From positions 1 through 64,000 of the forward strand of contig NZ_JABXKL010000099.1 in NCBI RefSeq assembly GCF_017114995.1: a stretch of DNA of 64,000 bases, read 5' to 3'. This DNA comes from Nostoc sp. NMS9 (GTDB lineage Bacteria; Cyanobacteriota; Cyanobacteriia; Cyanobacteriales; Nostocaceae). The notes below the pieces were generated by a model. That model did no database searches, was not told where the DNA came from, and saw nothing but the letters and a program-made list of their open reading frames with translations. Positions 9,540 through 16,602 of the stretch are shown here, piece by piece; position 1 is the first letter of the stretch, and every line of letters starts with the position of its first letter. The translations under genes and the position numbers were made by a program.

Positions 9540-9632
9540 ATGGGGGAAACCCCCTTCTCTACGAGACGCTCCGCGTTCGCGTAGCGTTCCGAAGGAAAGG
9601 CGCTAGCCTCTCCCTTTGGGAGAAGACCGAAC
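9540..9632. repeat. Dispersed palindromic repeat
   Basis: Contains gagacgctccgcgttcgcg followed by a ctctccctttgggagaag hairpin. Relatives occur at about 26290-26340 (the ctccctttgggagaagg part) and at about 37185-37265 (the acgcttcgcg/gagcgtc part). It is a mobile-looking intergenic element directly upstream of thyX. Confidence 0.6.
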
Positions 9633-9661
9633 TACCTCACAAATCCATACCCTAACAGCTA

Positions 9662-10384
9662 ATGCATCGATTTCGAGTAGAGGTTATTGCCAAAACACCA
9701 AACCCGCAGCAGGTGATTTATGCCGCGATGCACCAGGACTATACCGATGGGTTCGTGTTTGATGAGCGCGACTCCTGGCCGTCGGAGCCACAAAGCGGCG
9801 AAGTTATTGTTAAGCGGCTTTTAGCAGGTGAGAGGGGACACTATGGGCCTTTAGAGCATCCCCAGATTGTTTTCAACTGTGGCTACTTTCCCCACAGTGT
9901 GATGCAGCAGGCGCGGACTCATCGTGTTTCTGTATCATTTGATGTACAATCTTTTAGGTACACAGGCAACCAATTTATTGATGTAGTAGAAGGAAAGAAA
10001 GACATAGAAGATGTTTTTTACCTACGTCCCGTTGGTTATTACACTGATAGACAAGGCAAAAAGTACCACTATTCACCAGAGCAACGAGCAGCAGATTTGG
10101 AGTGGTGTTTAGAAGCAGCTAAACGATATAAAGTTGATTTTGAGGCGGGAATGTCTGAAGAACACGCCAGAGGCAAAGTGCCTTTTGATTATCGCCAGCA
10201 TTTTGTAGTTAGTTTTAATTTAAGGTCTTTCTTGCATTTTTGTGACCTGAGAAATAAGAAAGATGCTCAACTGGAAATTCAAAAGTTGTGTGAAATGATG
10301 TGGCCTCATTTTGAAGATTGGGCACCTGCAATCGCACAATGGTATGAAAAGCAGCGTCTAGGTAAAGCAAGGTTAGCACCTTAG
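9662..10384 (+). CDS. thyX: Flavin-dependent thymidylate synthase ThyX
   Basis: Protein of 240 residues. It methylates dUMP to dTMP using FAD and methylene-tetrahydrofolate. The ThyX signature is present as RTHRVSVSFDVQSFR at residues 85-99, a version of the RHR-x7-8-S-x-R motif that binds FAD and dUMP. HPQIVFNCGYFPHSVMQQ and the C-terminal RSFLHFCDLRNKKDAQLEIQ are also family features. Its product pathway connects to dcd at 14142, which supplies dUTP. There is no obvious ribosome site in front of the ATG. The last about 48 bases of the gene occur again at 13044-13094, with 27 of them identical in one block, which marks an old duplication or integration point. Confidence 0.95.
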   Translation: MHRFRVEVIAKTPNPQQVIYAAMHQDYTDGFVFDERDSWPSEPQSGEVIVKRLLAGERGHYGPLEHPQIVFNCGYFPHSVMQQARTHRVSVSFDVQSFRYTGNQFIDVVEGKKDIEDVFYLRPVGYYTDRQGKKYHYSPEQRAADLEWCLEAAKRYKVDFEAGMSEEHARGKVPFDYRQHFVVSFNLRSFLHFCDLRNKKDAQLEIQKLCEMMWPHFEDWAPAIAQWYEKQRLGKARLAP

Positions 10385-10520
10385 ATTAATGACGAATAGA
10401 TTAATGACCGATCAGCCTCTCTATATACGAGAGTTGACATAATTTGCGGTAGGATAAAGCGACGCGACTATCGTCGGATTTATTGGATTTGATTTAAGGC
10501 GATCGCATCTATTTTTTTTG

Positions 10521-11402
10521 ATGAACAAAGCTGCCGATGTTAGCACTAAAAAATTAATCAGCCTTGCACCAAATAATTGGGCAAAATGGGTGACAGGAAT
10601 TCCCGACATTGTTACAGGCGAAATCTTAAATACAGAATTCCAATGGATTAGCCGACAAAGTGATGTTGTAATTCAGGCTGAAAGTCCCCAATACGGAAAA
10701 TTTCTCATCCTCAATGAGTTACAATTGCGCTACACATCAGAAATGCCGCGTCGGATGCGTGCTTATGCTGCTCTTGCGGAAGAGAAATATAAACTACAAA
10801 CCTACCCTGTACTGATTAACATTCTCAAAATCAGCAACAGCGAAATACCTACAAGCTTTGCATCCAATTTTATCGGGTTAAGAGCAATTCAAGATTACCG
10901 CGTAATCAACCTTTGGGAGGTTGATGTAAATATTGCTTTTGAGACGCCGTTACCGTCACTACTTCCCTTTGTACCAATTCTCAAAGGCGGAGAAAACGAG
11001 TCTACAATTAGGGAAGCATTGCGAATGCTGCGTGCTGATGAGCAATTAAATCAACTTGAGACAGTTCTGGCATTTTTTGCAACCTTTGTATTAGAAAGTA
11101 CTTTAGTTCAGGAAATCATGAGGTGGGATATGACAGTCTTAAGAGAGTCACCTTGGTATCAAGAAATTTTGCGTGAGGGACAAGCACGAGGAGAAGCAGA
11201 AGGAGAAGCACGAGGAGAAGCACGAGGAGAAGTACGTGGAATAATCTTTAGCATCGAAACAAATTTAGAGGCGAAATTTGGCAGCGATGGTTTGGAGTTG
11301 ATGTCGCAAATTTCGCAAATTTCTGACTTAGAGCAATTGAAAGAGATTTTACGCAGGATTGTTGTAGCAAATACAATTCAAGATTTACGGAATGTTTTGT
11401 AG
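10521..11402 (+). CDS. Rpn/PD-(D/E)XK nuclease-like protein
   Basis: About 293 residues. The N-terminal domain begins with KAADVSTKKLISLAPNNWAKW, seen in the cyanobacterial branch of the Rpn family. It continues with an E...D...E-x-Q nuclease core: EFQWISRQSDVVIQ followed by FLILNELQLRY. Near residue 225 there is a tetra/hexapeptide repeat (ARGEAEGEARGEARGEVRG) linking to a helical tail. Rpn proteins are DNA endonucleases tied to recombination; this branch is common and often multicopy in Nostoc. The ATG at 10521 is preferred over the TTG at 10518. The end is followed by a ggataaagcgatcgc motif shared with the neighbours (see findings). Confidence 0.8.
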   Translation: MNKAADVSTKKLISLAPNNWAKWVTGIPDIVTGEILNTEFQWISRQSDVVIQAESPQYGKFLILNELQLRYTSEMPRRMRAYAALAEEKYKLQTYPVLINILKISNSEIPTSFASNFIGLRAIQDYRVINLWEVDVNIAFETPLPSLLPFVPILKGGENESTIREALRMLRADEQLNQLETVLAFFATFVLESTLVQEIMRWDMTVLRESPWYQEILREGQARGEAEGEARGEARGEVRGIIFSIETNLEAKFGSDGLELMSQISQISDLEQLKEILRRIVVANTIQDLRNVL

Positions 11403-11483
11403 GATAAAGCGATCGCTCCAACTCTGGCTGAGAGCTAGAATGTGATGAAGGTTTAGATTATAAAATTTTCGAGTTATTACACT

Positions 11484-12254
11484 TAAAATTTGGCGTTGCA
11501 TAGTTGCGGGATGAATTAGGCTACTAAGGGTACAAATCCATAATGGAGGTAGTGCAGTAACAATCGAATTGATAGCTTAAGCATTTCTTCTGATTTAGAA
11601 TAGCAAAGAGTTTTTCGATGAAGGCGTGCTAGATAATGTCTTAATCTGGTATTTTCTCCTTCTACTCGTGTCATGTAGGTTTTTTTGATTATCTGGTCAC
11701 AATCATCGATAAAACATGGATAAACTGGGTATCCATCTGTTACGTAAAAATAACATTTCCAACATTTAATAATCTTCCATAGTTTTGCAAAGGTTTTGGC
11801 ACTACGGTCTCCTAGAGTCCAAGCTAAAATGCCTGGAAGATGATTATTTACTGCCGTCCATACCCAAATTTTGTTTTTTTTTACCCACAAATGTCTCAAG
11901 TTCATCGACTTGTGCTACTTCAGGAATTTCTGAATGTTCAGGCGCATCTGGTAATTTTAGAGCGACTTCTTTCACCCAATTTATTACCGTATTATGATTG
12001 ACTCCAGTCAGCCGCTCAATAGCGCGAAAACCAATACCATTTACATACATGGTTAGACATCGTTGTTTAATTTCGTCGTCGTATCCGCGTTTTGAATATG
12101 ATTCTAGAAATTGGCGTTAGCGAAGCGGGGCGGAACGCACGTCGCAAGAGACACAGATGTAGTTCTGTTTACCACGACGATGCCCGTTCTTACGGATAAG
12201 GTTGGATGCACAATGTGGACAGTTCATCCCTTAATTATGCAACGCCTAAAATTT
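11484..12254. mobile_element. IS1-family insertion sequence with target duplication
   Basis: The element proper is 11492-12246 (755 bp), a normal size for IS1. Its ends are imperfect inverted repeats of about 24 bp (left begins GGCGTTGCATAGTTGCGGG, right, reversed, begins GGCGTTGCATAATTAAGGG, both followed by ATGAA). Directly outside each end is the identical 8-bp sequence TAAAATTT (11484-11491 and 12247-12254), the expected target duplication. The perfect duplication suggests a fairly recent insertion. The right end stops seven bases before the xisH ATG, so the insertion replaced that gene's leader. Confidence 0.93.
11516..12227 (-). pseudogene. IS1-family transposase, interrupted by a palindromic repeat
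   Basis: Starting at the ATG at 12227, the N-terminal zinc-binding part is clear (MNCPHCASNLIRKNGHRRGK...YICVSC). A roughly 27-base palindromic repeat (about 12115-12142) is inserted there and brings a stop codon. Downstream the frame resumes (FLESYSKRGYDDEIKQR, then a helix-turn-helix with GIGFRAIERLTGVNHNTVINW) up to ELETFVGKKK. At a run of nine A followed by C, the frame changes by -1 into KNKIWVWTAVNNHLPGILAW...DGYPVYP...EGENTRLRHYLARLHRKT, the DDE part. The A-AAA-AAC heptamer there is the classic IS1 slippage site, so that shift may be programmed. The N-terminal insertion makes this copy inactive. Confidence 0.88.
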
Positions 12255-12260
12255 TAATGA

Positions 12261-12641
12261 ATGTCTGCAAGAGATATTTTCCATAATTTAGTTAGATTGG
12301 CTTTGCAAAAAGATGGCTGGACAATTACACACGATCCACTGTCTATTGATTTAGCAGATGGACAATTGCAAATTGATCTGGGTGCAGAACGGTTAATTGC
12401 TGCCCAAAAACAAGACGAACGGATTGCTGTAGAAATCAAGAGTTTTGTTGCTCCTTCTGCGATTTCTGAGTTTCATACAGCTTTGGGACAATGTTTAAAT
12501 TATCGAGTAGCACTAAAACTAAAAGAACCAGAGCGAGTTCTCTATTTAGCAGTTCCGCTAGCAACTTATGAAGATTTTTTCTCACGGCAGTTGCCACAAC
12601 TGAGTATTCATGAATATCAATTGAAACTAGCTAGTATTTGA
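12261..12641 (+). CDS. xisH: XisH family protein
   Basis: Protein of 126 residues matching XisH, first named as a factor needed for excision of the fdxN element in Anabaena heterocysts. Features: SARDIFHNLVRLALQKDGWTI, then the nuclease-like core DGQLQIDLGAE...IAVEIKSF, i.e. a D...E-x-K pattern of the PD-(D/E)XK fold. It pairs with xisI 24 bases downstream. No fdxN element or XisF recombinase is visible here. Such pairs are widespread in cyanobacteria far from that element, so their general role is open. The IS1 copy ends seven bases before the ATG, so the native ribosome site and promoter are separated from the gene. Confidence 0.9.
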   Translation: MSARDIFHNLVRLALQKDGWTITHDPLSIDLADGQLQIDLGAERLIAAQKQDERIAVEIKSFVAPSAISEFHTALGQCLNYRVALKLKEPERVLYLAVPLATYEDFFSRQLPQLSIHEYQLKLASI

Positions 12642-12665
12642 CCCTGAAAATGAGGTAATTGTACA

Positions 12666-13001
12666 ATGGATAAACTAGCGGAGTATAGACAAATCATCCA
12701 GCAAGTTTTGACAATTCATGCTCAGATTAAACCTGCCTATGGTGAAATCGAACGACAAACTATTTTTGATGTGCAACAGGATCATTATCAAGTTGTGAAT
12801 ACGGGGTGGGAAAATCGTCGTCGAGTTTATGGCTGTTTAATTCATCTAGATATTCGAGATCGTAAGATTTGGATTCAGTATGATGGGACTGAGATTGGCG
12901 TGGCTAATGAATTAATAGAATATGGTATTCCTAAGCAAGATATAGTGCTGGCTTATCAGCCTCCTTATATGCGAAAGCTGACAGAATTTGCAGTGGGATA
13001 A
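12666..13001 (+). CDS. xisI: XisI family protein
   Basis: Protein of 111 residues matching XisI: MDKLAEYRQIIQQVL at the start, DVQQDHYQVVNTGWENRRRVYG in the middle and the characteristic tail AYQPPYMRKLTEFAVG. It is the usual partner of XisH, 24 bases after it on the same strand, so co-translation is likely. The molecular function is not established. Immediately after the stop lie a ggataaagcaagcgatcgc motif and the duplicated fragment of thyX. Length is normal for the family. Confidence 0.9.
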   Translation: MDKLAEYRQIIQQVLTIHAQIKPAYGEIERQTIFDVQQDHYQVVNTGWENRRRVYGCLIHLDIRDRKIWIQYDGTEIGVANELIEYGIPKQDIVLAYQPPYMRKLTEFAVG

Positions 13002-13043
13002 AGCAAGCGATCGCACTCTAATTTTTGGGTATGATTTAGAGCG

Positions 13044-13094
13044 ATCGCACAATGGTATGAAAAGCAGCGTTTAGGTAGAGTGAGATTAGATCCC
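13044..13094 (+). pseudogene. Duplicated 3' end of thyX
   Basis: The 27 bases from ATCGCACAATGG to AAGCAGCGT are identical to positions 10331-10357 of thyX. The next 20 bases are similar (taggta-ag--ag-ttag). Translated in frame it gives IAQWYEKQRLGRVRL, the last residues of ThyX. Nothing of the rest of thyX is present. The 2.7 kb between the two copies holds the Rpn gene, the IS1 element and xisH-xisI. Confidence 0.85.
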
Positions 13095-13302
13095 TACTGG
13101 CTACTACAATTCAAAACTTAAAGTTTTATTTTGAATTGCTTAGACTTTAGCCAGCGTAACAATTTTTAGGTGAGTCTTGTATTTGCATTGCTGCATTACG
13201 TAAGTTATAGCACAATTTTTTCTTTCTGAATTCTGTTTGATAGAGTAAAATTACCAAATGTAACAGTATAATAGATGACAGGTTTTTAAGCTCGACAACA
13301 AG

Positions 13303-14004
13303 ATGAGTGTTATCCCGTTTATATTGGATGGTAGTAACAGAACTGTAGTGGAAACTGCGGAAGAGTATGAAAAAGCTGGTGGTCTTGAAGGAAACGTAAT
13401 ATTTATACAGAATCTTGATGCCAAACAAATTCGTAATACAGACTCTAGTAATGTAACTTACGATTTAAAAGTTGGCGATGAATATAGAGATCATAGAGAA
13501 TCAGGTAAAACTGATTTATTAGATAATGGCAGAATATCTCTACAACCAGGAGCTACTGTAATTATTGAGACGGCCGAAGCGTTTAAATTGCCTAAATGTA
13601 GATTTGGTCATATAGTTCCAAAAGTATCTCTTTTACAAGATGGTTTATCTAATACCTCATCAAAAATAGATCCTGGATACGACGGAAAACTTTCGATCAC
13701 AGTTTTCAATTTAGGCAAAAGAACCGTTAAACTTCAAAAAGGACAAGTATTTTGTACACTCTATATACTTGATGTCCAACAGGGAGCTATTCCATATAAG
13801 AAACCTTCTAAAAGAATTGCTGGAAACACTAGAAAGGGTTTATTCAGTGAACTTAGAGATTTTATTGAGACAAATCAGACGTATTTTACTATTATTCTAA
13901 CTATTGCAACTATACTTTTAACACTAGTTCAAATTTTACAGCCTATTTTACATCAACAAGCAGTACAAACATCTCCTACAGAAAATAGAGATAGAACTAA
14001 GTGA
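13303..14004 (+). CDS. Membrane-anchored dUTPase/dCTP deaminase-fold protein
   Basis: Protein of 233 residues. Residues about 28-160 match the dUTPase/dCTP deaminase fold: VTYDLKVGDEY (motif I, about 51-61), VPKVSLLQDGL (motif II, about 105-114) and KIDPGYDGKLSITVFN (motif III, about 121-136) followed by LQKGQVFCTLYI. Compared with dCTP deaminase, the active-site Arg after the Ser-Leu and the Glu of LE-F-N are absent (Gln and Val stand there). The Asp of motif III used by dUTPases is kept. After a basic linker comes one hydrophobic helix, residues 193-215, and a short polar tail. Standard dUTPases lack such an anchor. It may bind dUTP or another nucleotide at the membrane as an enzyme, a sensor or an effector. 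It is divergently placed from no gene and convergent with dcd. Confidence 0.75.
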   Translation: MSVIPFILDGSNRTVVETAEEYEKAGGLEGNVIFIQNLDAKQIRNTDSSNVTYDLKVGDEYRDHRESGKTDLLDNGRISLQPGATVIIETAEAFKLPKCRFGHIVPKVSLLQDGLSNTSSKIDPGYDGKLSITVFNLGKRTVKLQKGQVFCTLYILDVQQGAIPYKKPSKRIAGNTRKGLFSELRDFIETNQTYFTIILTIATILLTLVQILQPILHQQAVQTSPTENRDRTK

Positions 14005-14141
14005 TTCTTTCTCACCTAGATATATTTATTGCAATTAATTTAATGTGACATTTACTATAATCCATAGCTTTTAAACAGCTTCTTAAAAAGTTTAGATTAA
14101 CCATTTGAAAATTTTATAACTCAAATGTCTAATTTTGAAAT

Positions 14142-14723
14142 TCAAACCCGAGCGATAGTTACAACATCTGGCTGATCTTGATACTTACCTTGACGTGCCT
14201 CATAGTTAACAGCACAAGTTTCTCCTTCCAAAAACATTAACTGTACTATGCCTTCGTTAGCATAAATGCGACAGTCAGCACTAGAAGCGTTGGATAACTC
14301 TAAAGTTAAGTAACCACGCCAAGCAGCCTCTGCTGGAGTTACGTTTGCAATTATTCCACAACGAGCATAAGTACTCTTGCCTATACAAATTACTGTGATG
14401 TTATTAGGTATTTCTAGCCTTTCAAGGGAAACCCCAAGTCCATAAGAGTGAGATGGAAGAATGAAGTAGCTGCCATTGACATCTGTGTGAAGCTCCGCTG
14501 GCATCAAGTTTTCAGGATTAAAATTTTTGGGATCAACCACAGTTCCTGGAATATGCCTAAAGATACGGAAATCTAATGATGATAGGCGTATGTCATAGCC
14601 AAAGCTACCAAGACCATACGAAATGACAGGTAATTCCTCACTATGACGGATTAAACTTGGCTCAAAGGGCGATATCATCCCTTTTTCAGCTTTTTTTCTA
14701 ATCCAGATATCGTTTTTAATCAC
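14142..14723 (-). CDS. dcd: dCTP deaminase
   Basis: Protein of 193 residues with a GTG start. It deaminates dCTP to dUTP, feeding the dUMP used by ThyX. Features in order: IKNDIWIRKKAE, SYGLGSFGYDIRLS (motif I), VDPKNF, ICIGKSTYARCGI (Ser and Arg of the active site), then VTPAEAAWRGYLTLELSN with the catalytic Glu in TPAE, and YANEGIVQLMFLEG. This is the longer bacterial form of the enzyme, as in many Gram-negatives. It faces the dUTPase-fold gene at 13303 tail to tail. dCTP deaminases are also known in anti-phage nucleotide depletion, but nothing here singles this one out from the housekeeping type. Confidence 0.92.
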   Translation of the reverse strand: MIKNDIWIRKKAEKGMISPFEPSLIRHSEELPVISYGLGSFGYDIRLSSLDFRIFRHIPGTVVDPKNFNPENLMPAELHTDVNGSYFILPSHSYGLGVSLERLEIPNNITVICIGKSTYARCGIIANVTPAEAAWRGYLTLELSNASSADCRIYANEGIVQLMFLEGETCAVNYEARQGKYQDQPDVVTIARV

Positions 14724-14780
14724 AGCTTCAAAAACTATTTTACACAGAATTACGATATTAGCAGAAATTGAGTATTTTGT

Positions 14781-15317
14781 TTAAGGTCGATAACTCCGAC
14801 GGATTTCTGTAATTTGATCTGCCACATCTAAGAGAGATTTCGGCATTTCTGGCCCTGTGAGAATGATATCGACGTGGGGAGGGCGTTTTGCCAAAAACGC
14901 TAAAACTTCCGTTTCAGGAATTAAACCAAAGTTAATCGCTAAACTTAACTCATCTAACACCACGAGAGAATACTTACTCTCACACACAACTTGTTGTGTA
15001 TACTGCCATAACTTTTGTAAGGCTTGATTTTCTGTATCGTCTAAATGTGGTGTATCGATACAACGAGGCAAATCACACCGAATCCAATCTAAATTTTGTC
15101 CTAATTGTATAGGTCGATCTTGTCCTTGGCGAATACCTCCTTTGAGAAACTGCACTATTAATACTGGCGTTCCTTGTCCAGCTATTCTCAGTGATTGAGC
15201 CATCACGCTCGTAAAAAAGTTGCGATGGGAGCTAGTGAAAACTTGCACTAGTCCTTCAACTGGATATGGTAGGGTTAGGGTTGAATTGATACTTTGAGTT
15301 TCTAGTTGAGCAACCAT
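14781..15317 (-). CDS. CobA/BtuR-type P-loop protein with degenerate Walker A
   Basis: Protein of 178 residues resembling corrinoid adenosyltransferases of the CobA/CobO/BtuR type: VLIVQFLKGG near residue 55, SLVVLDELSLAINFGLI near 118 with the Asp-Glu, and the tail VDIILTGPEMPKSLLDVADQITE. The position of the Walker A loop, normally G-x-G-K-G-K-T, reads TSSHRNFFTSV (about 28-38), without Lys or Gly. ATP binding in the usual way is therefore doubtful. A divergent P-loop NTPase family of this kind is known in cyanobacteria; its role is unknown to me. It ends close to the dcd start region (about 58 bases) on the same strand, so the two may share a transcript. Confidence 0.7.
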   Translation of the reverse strand: MVAQLETQSINSTLTLPYPVEGLVQVFTSSHRNFFTSVMAQSLRIAGQGTPVLIVQFLKGGIRQGQDRPIQLGQNLDWIRCDLPRCIDTPHLDDTENQALQKLWQYTQQVVCESKYSLVVLDELSLAINFGLIPETEVLAFLAKRPPHVDIILTGPEMPKSLLDVADQITEIRRSYRP

Positions 15318-15767
15318 AACATTAAGTTCAAAAAAAATACAATAAGTAAAGGGTTATTACTGGCAGTGAAACTGACAAATTTGCCTGTATAATCAATCTG
15401 TTTTTCACAGGTATGGTGGATTTGGCAAATTGCATTCTTAGTCAAACACTACATTTGTATTGAAGTCAAGAGTTATTTTGATTTACAGCAGATTTCAAGC
15501 AAATGAAGTACGTAGACAAAACCCGAAAGCTTGTAAAGACGTTGCATGTAATGTCTCTGGATGTAGTTTATAAAACCGCTAACTGCTGTAAATTTTTGTC
15601 TTTTCTCTGAAATGAGTTGTAAAAATGAAAACATAAGAGTTACAGTTCCAATTATTTAAAAAAGCTAGGCAAAACGCCTAAAAATCGCTAAATGTTAGAT
15701 TTGTCGGTTGTTTGGGCAAAACAGACTTAGCTAGTAGTGAATTTGACAGGATGAGGAGTAAATTGTT
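15318..15767. other. Intergenic stretch with short inverted repeats
   Basis: About 450 bases between divergent genes. It contains an agacgttgcatgtaatgtctct near-palindrome (about 15536-15558), a widespread cyanobacterial repeat type, and a gctaggcaaaacgcctaaa hairpin near 15664. Promoters for both flanking genes should lie here. No gene was found. Confidence 0.5.
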
Positions 15768-16391
15768 GTGAGATTGGTGATTCTGGGAGGTTCAGGATCG
15801 GGGAAAAGCACTCAAGCACAAAGGCTTTGCAGATACTTTGATATTCCTCTGATTTCCACAGGTGAGATTTTACGAGAAGCAATATCTAGCAATCAGCCCC
15901 TGCCGGAATTTCGATGGTTGGAAGCCGATCCCCGGACTTCTCTTTCGGTTTACGCTAGCTTGAGTGAACTAGGCTACCACGCACGACCCTACATGCAAAA
16001 AGGGGAGTTAGTTCCAGACGAAATGATCGTTGAATTGATCCGAATTCGCCTCAGACAACCAGATATTAACTGCGATTGGGTGTTAGAAGGCTATCCCCGT
16101 ACTGCCTTCCAAGCTGAAGAATTAGATTTTTTATTGGATGATTTAGGGCAAAAGCTAGATTGGGCAATTTATCTCCAAGTTCCAGAAGCAGTGATGGTTA
16201 GTCGATCCTTGGGGCGATCGCTACCAGATGACCAAGCAGAAATCGTGCAGCGCCGTGTAGAATTATTCTACGATCGCACCATTCCCATCCTAGAATATTA
16301 CGACCGTCGTCGCTGTTTATTGACAATCAACGGCGACCAATCACCAGAAATGGTGCAACAAAATATTTTGACTATACTTTCAGTTCCTTGA
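15768..16391 (+). CDS. Adenylate kinase-family nucleoside monophosphate kinase
   Basis: Protein of 207 residues with GTG start preceded by an AGGAG site. Residues 6-15 form the P-loop GGSGSGKSTQ. ISTGEILREAI is the NMP-binding helix, and VLEGYPRTAFQAEEL corresponds to the DGFPRT motif of adenylate kinase (Asp replaced by Glu). RSLGRSLPDD and RRVELFYDRTIPILEYY are the lid-adjacent and C-terminal parts. A stretch of about 20 residues (WLEADPRTSLSVYASLSELG) is inserted in the NMP-binding region. It transfers phosphate between ATP and AMP or a related nucleotide. It looks like a divergent second copy rather than the main Adk encoded with ribosomal proteins. Confidence 0.8.
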   Translation: MRLVILGGSGSGKSTQAQRLCRYFDIPLISTGEILREAISSNQPLPEFRWLEADPRTSLSVYASLSELGYHARPYMQKGELVPDEMIVELIRIRLRQPDINCDWVLEGYPRTAFQAEELDFLLDDLGQKLDWAIYLQVPEAVMVSRSLGRSLPDDQAEIVQRRVELFYDRTIPILEYYDRRRCLLTINGDQSPEMVQQNILTILSVP

Positions 16392-16454
16392 AGAGTGCTG
16401 AGTACTTAGTGCTGTTAGCGGTAGCGGGGCGTTTAGCCCGTGCTGAGTGGGAAA

Positions 16455-16553
16455 GTTAGGAGTTAGGAGTTAGGAGTTAGGAAGAATTCTTGCCAATCCC
16501 CAATGCCCAATCCCCAATGCCCAATCCCCAATGCCCAATCCCCAATGCCCAAT
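16455..16553. repeat. Short tandem heptamer repeats
   Basis: Three ttaggagt units (16455-16482) are followed by at least four alternating aatgccc/aatcccc heptamers (about 16493-16553, 14-bp period). This is the STRR-type repeat of filamentous cyanobacteria. Confidence 0.85.
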
Positions 16554-16602
16554 AACACTAAGGTAATCTTAAGGCAGTATTGTAAAACTTGAGGCAACTC
16601 CA

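Noticed and set aside
12261..13001. A complete fdxN-type excision element
   Set aside because: Only xisH and xisI are present. There is no XisF recombinase, no nif genes and no matching element ends. XisH/XisI pairs are common elsewhere.
14142..14723. dcd as an anti-phage dCTP deaminase
   Set aside because: Length and motifs match the ordinary housekeeping enzyme and nothing in the gene itself separates it from that type.
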